This document shows, in pieces, positions 20,019 to 28,280 of a stretch of DNA of 64,000 bases. Position 1 is the first letter of the stretch. Each line of letters opens with the position of its first letter. The position numbers and the translations under genes are program-made. Source of the DNA: JACKAQ01 sp020634975 [NCBI: Calditrichia bacterium]. Lineage in GTDB: Bacteria; Calditrichota; Calditrichia; RBG-13-44-9. The notes below the pieces were generated by a model, which was not told the origin of the DNA, made no database searches, and saw only the letters and a program-made list of their open reading frames with translations. The stretch spans positions 2,914,001 to 2,978,000 of the forward strand of contig JACKAQ010000001.1 of assembly GCA_020634975.1 (NCBI GenBank). Direction: 5' to 3'.

Positions 20019-20768
20019 TTACTGCATCACCATGCCGCCGTCAACATTCAGCGTTTGTCCGGTGATGTATCCGGCATCGTCGCCGGAGAGAAAAACTGCC
20101 GCTTTGGCAATATCGAGCACATTGCCCAACCGCGCCAGCGGAATTTGGGTGAGCAGCGCTTCGCGGGTTTTTTCGCCGAGCACTTCGGTCATATCGGTAT
20201 CGATAAATCCGGGTGCGATGGCGTTGCAGGTGATGCCGCGCGACGCCAGTTCTTTGGCAACCGATTTGGTTAACCCGATGATGCCCGCTTTGGATGCGGC
20301 ATAATTTGCCTGCCCAGCGTTGCCGATTTGCCCGACAACGGATGTGATGTTTACAATCCGTCCGCTGCGCTGTTTCATCATTTGCCGGGTAACGGATTTA
20401 ATGGTATTAAACGTGCCTTTCAAATTGATGTTCAGCACGGTGTCCCAATCTTCTTCTTTCATCCGCATCAACAAATTGTCGCGGGTGATGCCCGCATTGT
20501 TGATCAGAATATCCACCTGCCCGAAAGCTTTCACGGTTTCGTCGATGAGCGATTGGGCGTCTGCCATCACACTCACATCGCCAATGACCGCCAAAGCTTC
20601 ACCGCCGGCATTTTTGATTTCCGCAACCACTTCGTTGGCACGTTCTTCATTTCGTCCGGAAATCACTACTTTGGCGCCTTCCCGGGCAAATTCCAATGCA
20701 ATTTCTTTACCGATGCCTTTGGTGGAACCGGTAACGATGGCAATTTTGCCGGATAAATGTTGGTGCAT
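20019..20768 (-). CDS. fabG: 3-oxoacyl-ACP reductase
   Basis: This is a short-chain dehydrogenase of 249 residues that reduces 3-oxoacyl-ACP with NADPH. The nucleotide-binding TGSTKGIGKEIA is near residue 14, NNAG is present in DILINNAGITRD, and the catalytic Ser-Tyr-Lys are in NITSVVGQ and NYAASKAG. It ends in GQTLNVDGGMVMQ. I start at ATG 20768 (MHQHLSGKIAIVTG); the frame is open to 20963 but the extra residues overlap fabD's 3' end and look non-coding. It follows fabD after 73 bases in the lipid operon. Confidence 0.95.
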   Translation of the reverse strand: MHQHLSGKIAIVTGSTKGIGKEIALEFAREGAKVVISGRNEERANEVVAEIKNAGGEALAVIGDVSVMADAQSLIDETVKAFGQVDILINNAGITRDNLLMRMKEEDWDTVLNINLKGTFNTIKSVTRQMMKQRSGRIVNITSVVGQIGNAGQANYAASKAGIIGLTKSVAKELASRGITCNAIAPGFIDTDMTEVLGEKTREALLTQIPLARLGNVLDIAKAAVFLSGDDAGYITGQTLNVDGGMVMQ

Positions 20769-20841
20769 GGCTCGTTTCCTGATTTTGTTATTGTGTGTCA
20801 ATTTTTTCGGTTCTGTCCAAAACGATTGTTCCGGAAAAAAG

Positions 20842-21765
20842 CTAAATGGAAAATCCCGCAATTTCATCGGCGGTGCCGTATGCTTCGCAACTGGCTTCGC
20901 GATTGATGCGTTTGTGCAAGCCCTGCAGCACTTTGCCGGGACCCACTTCGTAAAATGGCGCAAATCCGTCCGAAATCATATTTTGAGCGATGGTTTCCCA
21001 CAAAACCGGCGCGGTTAATTGTTGTTGCAACAATTTCCGGATGTGGGCGGCATCGGTTGCCGGCGTCGCTTCCACATTGCTGTAAACCGGGATTTTCGGG
21101 TTGTTGATGGTCACTTTTTCCAATGCTTCAATCAATCCGGAGAGCGCATCCGCCATCAGCGGAGAATGAAATGCGCCGCTGACCACCAGTTCTTTCGCCA
21201 TGCGCGCGCCTTTGGTTTTGGCAATTTCCATGGCTTTGTGAACGCCGGGAATGCTGCCGGAAATGACAATTTGTCCGGGACTGTTGAAATTCGCCGGTTG
21301 CACAACGCCAGCAGCAGATGCTTCGTTGCAGGCTTCGGTGACGGCTTCCGGCGTCCCGCCGATAATCGCGGCCATTGTGCCGGGATTTTTCTCTCCGGCG
21401 ATCTGCATCAGCGCACCGCGAATTTTGACCAAACGCAAACCGTCTTCAAAACTGAGTGCACCGGCGCTAACCAATGCCGAATATTCACCGAGGCTGTGTC
21501 CGGCTGTCGCTTTCGGTTGTAAGCCTTTATCTTTTAATAATTTATCGACAGCAATGCTGTGGGTGAAAATCGCCGGTTGGGTGAATTTGGTTTGCTTCAG
21601 TTCATCTTCCGGTCCCTCAAAACAAAGCCGTTTGAGCGGAAATTCCAGAATTTCTTCTGCCAGATCGAATATTTTTTTTGCGTCGGCAAATTGTTCGTAC
21701 AAATCTTTTGCCATCCCCACAAATTGCGATCCCTGTCCGGGAAATAAAAATGCTGTGTTGCTCAT
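20842..21765 (-). CDS. fabD: Malonyl-CoA:ACP transacylase
   Basis: FabD moves the malonyl group from CoA to ACP. The 307-residue protein opens with NTAFLFPGQGSQFVGM and carries the nucleophile motif GHSLGEYSAL (serine near residue 92) and the catalytic histidine in SGAFHSPLM. The start ATG at 21765 is the family start. It lies 41 bases after fabH and 73 bases before fabG in the lipid operon. Cytosolic. Confidence 0.96.
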   Translation of the reverse strand: MSNTAFLFPGQGSQFVGMAKDLYEQFADAKKIFDLAEEILEFPLKRLCFEGPEDELKQTKFTQPAIFTHSIAVDKLLKDKGLQPKATAGHSLGEYSALVSAGALSFEDGLRLVKIRGALMQIAGEKNPGTMAAIIGGTPEAVTEACNEASAAGVVQPANFNSPGQIVISGSIPGVHKAMEIAKTKGARMAKELVVSGAFHSPLMADALSGLIEALEKVTINNPKIPVYSNVEATPATDAAHIRKLLQQQLTAPVLWETIAQNMISDGFAPFYEVGPGKVLQGLHKRINREASCEAYGTADEIAGFSI

Positions 21766-21806
21766 ATTCTCAACCGTTTATTTTGCGATTCAAATGGATA
21801 AAAGGA

Positions 21807-22799
21807 TCAGATTGCCCAGCGAATCAGTGAGCTGCCCCAGGTGAATCCGGCGCCAAATGCAGCCATCACGATGTTGTCACCTTTGTTCAATTTTCCGGCC
21901 TGATACACTTCCGAAAGTGCCAGCGGAATGGTGGCGGCTGTGGTGTTGCCAAACCGATCGATGTTGATCACCACCTGATCTTCGCGCAATTTCATGCGTT
22001 TTGCGGCGGCGTCGATAATCCGCAAATTGGCCTGATGCGGGATAAAAAATTTGATATCTTCGCCGGTAAGTTGATTTTTTTCAATTATTTCCGCAGCAAC
22101 ATCCGCCATGCGGGTTACCGCGAATTTGTAAACGGTTCGCCCATCCTGATAAATATAGTGCAGGCGACTGTCCACGGTTTCGTGGGATGCGGGGTGCAAA
22201 CTGCCGCCGCCCATCATGTGCAGAAATTGTCCCCCGGAGCCATCGCTGCGCAAAATGGAATCGAGCACGCCGTAATTTTCGTCTTCGGATGGTTCCAGCA
22301 AAACGGCGCCGGCAGCATCGCCAAACAAAATGCAGGTGGTGCGATCGGTAAAATCGAGAATCGAGCTCATTTTATCCGCCCCGATCACCAGCACTTTTTT
22401 ATACATGCCGCTTTCGATAAACTGGGCACCTGTTGCCAATGCATACACAAATCCGGTGCATGCGCCGTTCAAATCCATTCCCCATGCGCGATTTGCGCCG
22501 AGCATGTCCTGAACCCGGCAGCCTGTGCTCGGGAAAAATGTATCCGGCGTTACGGTTGCCACGATAACCAGATCGATTTCATTCGGATCGATTTGTTTTT
22601 CATCGAGAATCATTTTGGCGGCTTGCCACGCCATGTATGATGTGGCTTTGTCTTCCTCCAGAATGCGCCGTTCGCGAATACCGGTTCGGCTGACAATCCA
22701 CTCATCATTGGTTTCTACGAGTTTCTCTAAATCTTTATTTGTTAATACCTTGGATGGTACATAATGGCCTACGCCTGTGATGATTGCGTTTCGCCCCAT
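21807..22799 (-). CDS. fabH: Beta-ketoacyl-ACP synthase III
   Basis: FabH starts fatty acid synthesis by joining acetyl-CoA (or a branched acyl-CoA) to malonyl-ACP. The triad is visible: cysteine in LNGACTGFVYAL, histidine in FIPHQANLRI, asparagine in GNTTAATIPLAL. The start at 22799 (MGRNAIITGVGHYVP) gives 330 residues, the normal length; the open frame to 22916 is an upstream extension within plsX. The gene overlaps the plsX 3' end by 31 bases, so translation is likely coupled. Confidence 0.95.
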   Translation of the reverse strand: MGRNAIITGVGHYVPSKVLTNKDLEKLVETNDEWIVSRTGIRERRILEEDKATSYMAWQAAKMILDEKQIDPNEIDLVIVATVTPDTFFPSTGCRVQDMLGANRAWGMDLNGACTGFVYALATGAQFIESGMYKKVLVIGADKMSSILDFTDRTTCILFGDAAGAVLLEPSEDENYGVLDSILRSDGSGGQFLHMMGGGSLHPASHETVDSRLHYIYQDGRTVYKFAVTRMADVAAEIIEKNQLTGEDIKFFIPHQANLRIIDAAAKRMKLREDQVVINIDRFGNTTAATIPLALSEVYQAGKLNKGDNIVMAAFGAGFTWGSSLIRWAI

Positions 22800-23800
22800 A
22801 AGAGACCTCTTGCGCTTAGCTCTTCTTCGATATGTTTGTTTACCTGCTTTTCGCCCATGATTTTTGCCACGTGAATAGCATTTTTCAGGGCCTTTGCGGA
22901 GGAGCTGCCGTGGCAAATGATGGAAATGCCATCGATGCCGAGCAGCGGTACGCCGCCGTATTCTTCGTAATCGTATGCGCGTTTCATTGCGCGGAAAGCC
23001 GGACGCATCAAAAATGCCCCCGTCAGTGAAAATAAATTTTGTTTGATTCGCCGTTTCAGGCTGTTGCCAAAAATACCCACAATGCTTTCCGCAAATTTGA
23101 GCACTACGTTTCCGGTAAATCCGTCGGTAACGATGACATCCGCTTTATCATGCAGAATGTCCCGCCCTTCGATGTTTCCGATAAAATTTTCCAGATGCTT
23201 TTGCATCAGGTCGTGTGCGGCGAGCACCAGTTCATTGCCTTTGGATTTTTCCTCGCCGATGCTCAGCAAAGCCACCCGGGATTTGGCGAGATTGGTGGCA
23301 TATTCAATAAAAATACCGCCCATAATCCCAAATTGCAGCAGGTTGATCGGTTTGCAATCTGCATTCGCACCCACATCGATGAGCAAAACAACACCGCTCT
23401 CGCGTGGCAAAAATGCCCCAATCGCCGGTCGGCTGACGCCTTTTATTCGCCCGAGTGTCAGCAGGCTGGCAGCCATTTGGGCACCGGTGCTTCCGGCGCT
23501 TACAAAGGCATCTGCTTCACCATCGCGGATCATGCGAATGCCTTTAACCATGGACGAGTCCTTTTTTTTGCGGACCGCCGTGGCTGGCTGGTCGTGCATG
23601 TCAATTACTTCTGTGGCATGCACAACCCGGATATTGTGGGGAGATATGATGTGGCTGGCGATCTCTTCCTCAATTGCCGTTTTATCGCCAACAAGGATTA
23701 CCTGATCTCTACCGCGTTCTTCGCGATCATATAAAATCGCCCCATGAACCGGGGCTTTCGGGGCCAGATCACCACCCATTGCATCTACAACTATGCGCAA
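22769..23800 (-). CDS. plsX: Phosphate acyltransferase PlsX
   Basis: PlsX makes acyl-phosphate from acyl-ACP for phospholipid synthesis. The 343-residue protein begins with the signature MRIVVDAMGGDLAPKAPV and contains ADAFVSAGSTGAQMA and VTDGFTGNVVLKFAES, both characteristic. It lies 44 bases after rpmF and overlaps fabH. It is a peripheral inner-membrane enzyme in known bacteria. Confidence 0.95.
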   Translation of the reverse strand: MRIVVDAMGGDLAPKAPVHGAILYDREERGRDQVILVGDKTAIEEEIASHIISPHNIRVVHATEVIDMHDQPATAVRKKKDSSMVKGIRMIRDGEADAFVSAGSTGAQMAASLLTLGRIKGVSRPAIGAFLPRESGVVLLIDVGANADCKPINLLQFGIMGGIFIEYATNLAKSRVALLSIGEEKSKGNELVLAAHDLMQKHLENFIGNIEGRDILHDKADVIVTDGFTGNVVLKFAESIVGIFGNSLKRRIKQNLFSLTGAFLMRPAFRAMKRAYDYEEYGGVPLLGIDGISIICHGSSSAKALKNAIHVAKIMGEKQVNKHIEEELSARGLLWGETQSSQA

Positions 23801-23844
23801 TTTGCTGCTCCTGTGTGGTTAGCCGGGTGTTAATCAGCCGTTAT

Positions 23845-24033
23845 TTAGGCTTCTTCTGCATCTGTAATGCGTTGATTTTTGTATACGCCACATTTCGGGC
23901 AGGCGTGGTGCGGCAGTTTTGATTCGCCACAGTTGGTGCATTCGGTCAGGCTGGGCGCTGTCAGTTTCCGGTACCAATTTGCCCGGCGCATGTCACGCTT
24001 CGACTTGGATATTTTGCGTTTTGGATTCGCCAT
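23845..24033 (-). CDS. rpmF: Large ribosomal subunit protein bL32
   Basis: This is a 62-residue basic protein with the L32 opening ANPKRKISKSKRDMRRAN and a zinc-binding set of four cysteines (CTNCGESK ... CPKCGVY). The position between yceD and plsX is the usual one. A GGAGAT ribosome site lies seven bases before the ATG. The cysteines mark it as the zinc-binding form of L32. Confidence 0.97.
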   Translation of the reverse strand: MANPKRKISKSKRDMRRANWYRKLTAPSLTECTNCGESKLPHHACPKCGVYKNQRITDAEEA

Positions 24034-24127
24034 CTCTTCAATCTCCTAAAACATGTCTTGATATAGTAATGTTATTTAACCGTCTAATTTGGATATCGCA
24101 AGGATTTATTTCGAAAAAAACATCGAT

Positions 24128-24625
24128 TTACTTGCGCAATGCGCCAAGTTTCTCCCAGCGCGGATCGATACCGTCGTTACTGCAACTACATGGCTCAGTG
24201 TTCAGATTCGCACCGCATCCGGCGCAAATACCTTTGCAGTCCTCGTCGCAGAGCATTTTCATTGGCGTGTTGATGATCAAATATTCAACCAGCCAATCGG
24301 TAATGGATAGCTCTGCCGTGTCTTTTGGCAAATGAATGACGTTTTCTTCGTCTGTTTCAACGGCGTTTTCGCCGATCTGAATCAGCATTGAAAATTCAAT
24401 ATTCACCGGTTTTTCGTATTCTGTCAGGCATCTGTCGCAGATGTAAACCGCTGTTGTTTCTGCAGTTATCTCTGCCTGAATCGTGTTGCCGTATTTGTTC
24501 AGCATTACATTGGTTTTTACCGGATTCGGATACAACTCTTTCCGAAAAAAGTCCAGTGCATCCAATAGAACGGATTCGCTGAAATGATGGATTCCGTCCT
24601 GCAAATGTAAAATTGGCAACTTCAT
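24128..24625 (-). CDS. yceD: YceD/DUF177 family protein
   Basis: DUF177 proteins are encoded next to rpmF in most bacteria and have been linked to 23S rRNA metabolism. The 165-residue protein has the conserved CDRCLTEYEKP segment and a C-terminal cysteine cluster (CDEDCKGICAGCG, then CSC) that probably binds zinc. I prefer the ATG at 24625 because GGGA lies six bases before it; the ATG at 24631 is too close to that site. It is the first gene of the lipid operon, so the promoter should lie in the 24.63-24.84 kb gap. Confidence 0.9.
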   Translation of the reverse strand: MKLPILHLQDGIHHFSESVLLDALDFFRKELYPNPVKTNVMLNKYGNTIQAEITAETTAVYICDRCLTEYEKPVNIEFSMLIQIGENAVETDEENVIHLPKDTAELSITDWLVEYLIINTPMKMLCDEDCKGICAGCGANLNTEPCSCSNDGIDPRWEKLGALRK

Positions 24626-24836
24626 TATCATTCCCTATAATACAATTTATCAATTTAGTTTACAACGCCAGTTTTGTCAAGCGCTTTGTTAATTCTCGTT
24701 GTTGAAAAGTGCGAGTTTCATTTTTTGCTTTTGTAAAAAATAACTTGTTTTCCCGGCAGAGGGTGTTAATTTTTCCTGACTAAATCAAATTTGATAATAC
24801 ATGTGAAAGATTCCTGCAAAATGGGAGAAATTAATT

Positions 24837-25382
24837 ATGCGTAAGGTATTGTTCCTATTCATCCTGGTACTGTTTGTCGCAAGCTGCCAGCAGCAGCCGC
24901 AAACGGAAGCTTCGGCAGATGCAAAAAGCAACGAAACCAGCGAAATGGATGAAAAATCACTTCTGGAAAAAGCCGATCCTGCGGGTGAATATGGCAAAGG
25001 TGTGGCAGTAACCGAAGCAACGGAGATTGCGGCAATTCTCGCAGAACCGGAAGCTTTCGAAGGCAAAACCGTGTTGGTGAAAGGCGAAGTTGCCGAAGTT
25101 TGTGCAATGCGCGGTTGCTGGATGGATGTTGCCAGCGGTGCGGAAAAAATTCGTATAAAAGTAAGAGATGGCGATATTGTTTTCCCGCTCAGCGCTGTAG
25201 GACATGAAGCCGCTGTTGAAGGAATGGTTGAAAGATTGGATCTCTCCCGGGAAAAAGCTGTCGAATGGCTGGCGCACGAAGCCGAAGAAAAGGGTGAAGC
25301 ATTCGATTCCACCAGCGTTACCGGACCTTTAACCATCTGGCGAATTAAAGGCGCCGGCGCAGTTATTCAGGCAAAATCCTGA
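24837..25382 (+). CDS. DUF4920 lipoprotein
   Basis: This 181-residue protein begins with a lipoprotein signal peptide (VLFLFILVLFVASC, lipid-modified cysteine near residue 18) and a low-complexity acidic linker. It then shows a DUF4920 domain: FEGKTVLVKGEVAEVCAMRGCWMDV, an OB-fold-like segment with two cysteines that resembles heme- or metal-binding OB-fold proteins such as CcmE in outline. It should be attached to the outer or inner membrane facing the periplasm. Function of the family is unknown to me. The next gene starts eight bases downstream. Confidence 0.8.
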   Translation: MRKVLFLFILVLFVASCQQQPQTEASADAKSNETSEMDEKSLLEKADPAGEYGKGVAVTEATEIAAILAEPEAFEGKTVLVKGEVAEVCAMRGCWMDVASGAEKIRIKVRDGDIVFPLSAVGHEAAVEGMVERLDLSREKAVEWLAHEAEEKGEAFDSTSVTGPLTIWRIKGAGAVIQAKS

Positions 25383-25390
25383 GATCGTTC

Positions 25391-25786
25391 ATGAAAGTTC
25401 AACGCATAATGGAAACCTGCATTTATTGCAGGGATTTGGTCGCCGCAGAAGCATTTTATACAACTGTTCTCGGTTGCGAGGTGCTGACAAAAGAGCCTGA
25501 CCGACACGTGTTTTTCAAATTGGCCAATGCGATGCTGCTCGTTTTTAATCCCGATAACACGATGTCGCCGGGAAGCGATATTCCGCCGCACGGCGCATAT
25601 GGCGAAGGGCACGTCGCGTTCGCGATGCGCGAAGACCAGGTCGGGAAATGGCGGGAAAAACTTGCCGACAATAACGTGTCAATCGAAATGGAAATCGAGT
25701 GGCCAAACGGCGGCATCTCAATTTATTTCCGCGATCCGGCGAACAATAGCGTGGAACTGATTACACCCAAAACCTGGGGGTATTGA
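25391..25786 (+). CDS. VOC family protein (glyoxalase/dioxygenase superfamily)
   Basis: This 131-residue protein has the paired beta-alpha-beta-beta-beta modules of the vicinal oxygen chelate fold. The N-terminal half reads METCIYCRDLVAAEAFYTTVLGCEVL and the C-terminal half ends with ISIYFRDPANNSVELIT, where the glutamate is the usual metal ligand. GHVAFAM supplies a likely histidine ligand. Members include glyoxalase I and extradiol dioxygenases; the substrate cannot be told here. The gene is closely spaced with the DUF4920 lipoprotein. Confidence 0.85.
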   Translation: MKVQRIMETCIYCRDLVAAEAFYTTVLGCEVLTKEPDRHVFFKLANAMLLVFNPDNTMSPGSDIPPHGAYGEGHVAFAMREDQVGKWREKLADNNVSIEMEIEWPNGGISIYFRDPANNSVELITPKTWGY

Positions 25787-25874
25787 TGCAAATGGCAAAC
25801 CAGAATTTTGGGCAAAAAACAATAATACTTAACATACGTAATATTATGATTAACAGGTAGAAGGAGTATCTTGA

Positions 25875-27035
25875 ATGAAAAAGAATTTCCTGTTCACTTC
25901 GGAGTCGGTTTCCGCCGGACATCCGGACAAGGTTTGTGATTGCGTTTCGGATACCATTGTGGACGCTATTTTTGAATCGGGCGGCGATGTGCGCGGCAAT
26001 CGCGCAGCCATCGAAACAATGGTAACCAAAAACCTGACCGTGCTCACCGGCGAAGTAAAAATTCCCGACGGCGTGGAAATCGATTACGAAGCACTGGCGC
26101 GCAAAGCCATACGGGAAATCGGTTACGACAATGCCGAACTTCAATTTGACCACAACTGCGAAATTATTAACCGGGTTCACAAACAATCACCGGAAATTGC
26201 TGTTGGCGTGGATAGCGGCGGCGCCGGGGATCAGGGCATGATGTTCGGTTATGCAACCAACGAAACGCCGGAACTGATGCCATTGCCCATTACCATGGCC
26301 CACAAAATTGTTCGCGCGCTGGATGAATCGCGACTGAACGGCAAAATCCCGTTTTTGCGCCCGGACGGCAAATCGCAGGTAACCGTGCGTTACGAAGACT
26401 GGAAACCGGTTGCTATCGAAAAAGTGGTGGTGGCAGTGCCGCATCATCCCTCCAAAACCAATGATGACGTAAAAGAAGTTGTTTATAATCAAATCGTTAC
26501 GCCTTTACTAAAGGAATACGGTTTGCCTTTCGATCGCTCCGAAAACAGCTATATTGTGAATGGCACCGGTGTTTGGACAATCGGTGGTCCGGTATCCGAT
26601 GCCGGTTTGACCGGACGTAAAATTATCGTCGATACCTATGGCGGAATGGGTCGCCACGGCGGCGGCGCATTTTCCGGAAAAGATCCTTCCAAAGTGGATC
26701 GCTCCGGTGCATACGCAGCGCGTTATGTTGCCAAAAATCTGGTAGCTGCCGGCGTTGCGGATCGGGTGGAAATTCAGGTTGCCTACGTTATTGGTCACGC
26801 AGATCCGGTTTCGGTGATGGTGGAGTGTTTCGGTACTCACAAAATTGCAGAAAGCCGCATCGTCGAAATCGTTGAAAACGTATTTGACCTGCGCCCGCGC
26901 GGCATCATGGAAGCATTGAAACTGCAAAGCCCCGGCTATCGCCAAACAGCAGCTTACGGTCATTTTGGCCGCAGCGAATCGCGGTTTACCTGGGAATCTG
27001 TGGATAAAGTTGATGCGATCCGTAAGATGATGTAA
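25875..27035 (+). CDS. metK: S-adenosylmethionine synthase
   Basis: MetK makes SAM from methionine and ATP. The 386-residue sequence has all family signatures: SESVSAGHPDKVCD near residue 10, the methionine/ATP loop GAGDQGMMFGYA, and GRHGGGAFSGKDPSKVDRSG. The start ATG at 25875 has AAGGAG about 9 bases upstream. I looked for a SAM riboswitch in the 88-base leader and saw none. A strong terminator follows the gene. Confidence 0.96.
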   Translation: MKKNFLFTSESVSAGHPDKVCDCVSDTIVDAIFESGGDVRGNRAAIETMVTKNLTVLTGEVKIPDGVEIDYEALARKAIREIGYDNAELQFDHNCEIINRVHKQSPEIAVGVDSGGAGDQGMMFGYATNETPELMPLPITMAHKIVRALDESRLNGKIPFLRPDGKSQVTVRYEDWKPVAIEKVVVAVPHHPSKTNDDVKEVVYNQIVTPLLKEYGLPFDRSENSYIVNGTGVWTIGGPVSDAGLTGRKIIVDTYGGMGRHGGGAFSGKDPSKVDRSGAYAARYVAKNLVAAGVADRVEIQVAYVIGHADPVSVMVECFGTHKIAESRIVEIVENVFDLRPRGIMEALKLQSPGYRQTAAYGHFGRSESRFTWESVDKVDAIRKMM

Positions 27036-27072
27036 ACAATTGGAATGAATGTGTAAATTACCGGTTTTTGTG

Positions 27073-27117
27073 AAAAGCGGGGCAGAAAAGCGTTATTTTT
27101 TCTCTCCGCTTTTTTAA
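27073..27117 (+). terminator. Rho-independent terminator after metK
   Basis: AAAAGCGG pairs with CCGCTTTT, extended inside by AGAAAA with TTTTCT, and is followed by a T-run. It lies 38 bases after the metK stop codon. Confidence 0.75.
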
Positions 27118-27185
27118 TTTTGACCGATAATAAGGTAGTGTTTTGTAACGAAAAATGAATCTTTTGAATGCCCCGGAGGATGCAA

Positions 27186-28280
27186 ATGCCCGAGCGCCAG
27201 AAACGCGTTCTGATCGTTGATGATGAAGAAGATTTGACCTGGACGCTATCTAAAAAATTATCCAAAGACAGTGATAAATTTGATGTTATGTGTGTCAACT
27301 CGGGGCGCGAAGCCATCGAAGTGCTCAATCAGGTGCCGTTTGATCTGGTGATTACCGATGTTCGCATGCCCGAAGTTAGCGGTTTGGAATTGTTGACCCA
27401 GGTGAAAGACCTTTATCCGTCTACCAAAGTGATCATCATGACAGCGTACGGATCGTCCGATGTGAAGAAAAATGCCACCTCGCAAGGATGCTTTAATTAT
27501 ATCGAGAAACCGTTTGAAATCAACGAGTTACGCAGGCAAATTCTTGAGGCGCTGGAGCAGAAAAAAGGTTTCAAAGGCAGTGTGTCGGATTTCCAGTTGA
27601 GCGACATCATCCAGTTGAATTGTTACGGCAGAATCAGCTCCGGATTGCGGGTCATTTGCGATGACGAAGTGGGCATGATATTTTTTCAGGAAGGCAATAT
27701 TGTGCACGCCGAAACGCCGCGTTTCGAAGGCGAGAGCGCGTTTTACCACATCATGAGCTGGCAGGGTGGAGAATTTCAGGTGATGCGCAACCAACTGCCG
27801 CCTCGCGAAACCATCACACGCGGCTGGCAAAGCCTGTTGCTGGAAAGTCTGCGCCGGCTGGACGAAAGCTCCGACCTCGCCAAACAGGAAGCGGAGCGCG
27901 AAAAACAACGTCGCCAAAACCGCCTCAAAACAATCGTTGAAAAAATTTGCAATGCAGAAAATGTTGAACATGTGCTGATTCACTCCCGCGCCGGTTTTCC
28001 GCTTTTTTATGATGGGAATATTTCGGAACGCCCGGAAATTATCAGCGATTTGGGCAATTATATTGCCAATGTTTTGGAAGGCATTATCAAATCGACCCGA
28101 TTTTTGAAAGGCGGGCGACTGGATTATTGGGAAATGCAGTTTGAAAAACGCACGCTGGTGATGTTCAAAATTCCCCGGCAGGATGCATATTTATCCGTTA
28201 TTGGCCGGGAAGGTGTGAACAGTGGTTTTATGCGTGTCGAAGTTAAAAAGCATCTCAAAGAGCTGGCGAATTTATTGTGA
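27186..28280 (+). CDS. Response regulator with DUF4388 and a roadblock-like C-terminus
   Basis: An N-terminal receiver domain (VLIVDDEEDLTW, phosphorylated Asp58 in ITDVRMP, IIMTAYG, YIEKPFE) occupies residues 1-120. It is followed by a DUF4388 domain (SVSDFQLSDIIQLNCYGRIS ... IFFQEGNIVHAE) at about 130-215 and a basic coiled linker. The last 120 residues (VLIHSRAGFPLFYDGNIS ... LVMFKIPRQDAYLSVIG) resemble a roadblock/LC7 domain, often a partner of small MglA-like GTPases. There is no DNA-binding domain, so it probably acts by protein contacts. I chose ATG 27186 because GGAGG lies six bases upstream. No kinase is encoded next to it. The end overlaps the convergent gene by nine bases. Confidence 0.85.
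   Translation: MPERQKRVLIVDDEEDLTWTLSKKLSKDSDKFDVMCVNSGREAIEVLNQVPFDLVITDVRMPEVSGLELLTQVKDLYPSTKVIIMTAYGSSDVKKNATSQGCFNYIEKPFEINELRRQILEALEQKKGFKGSVSDFQLSDIIQLNCYGRISSGLRVICDDEVGMIFFQEGNIVHAETPRFEGESAFYHIMSWQGGEFQVMRNQLPPRETITRGWQSLLLESLRRLDESSDLAKQEAEREKQRRQNRLKTIVEKICNAENVEHVLIHSRAGFPLFYDGNISERPEIISDLGNYIANVLEGIIKSTRFLKGGRLDYWEMQFEKRTLVMFKIPRQDAYLSVIGREGVNSGFMRVEVKKHLKELANLL

Noticed and set aside
25787-25874. A SAM riboswitch upstream of metK
   Set aside because: The leader is short (88 bases) and shows none of the helices or conserved loops expected of SAM riboswitches.
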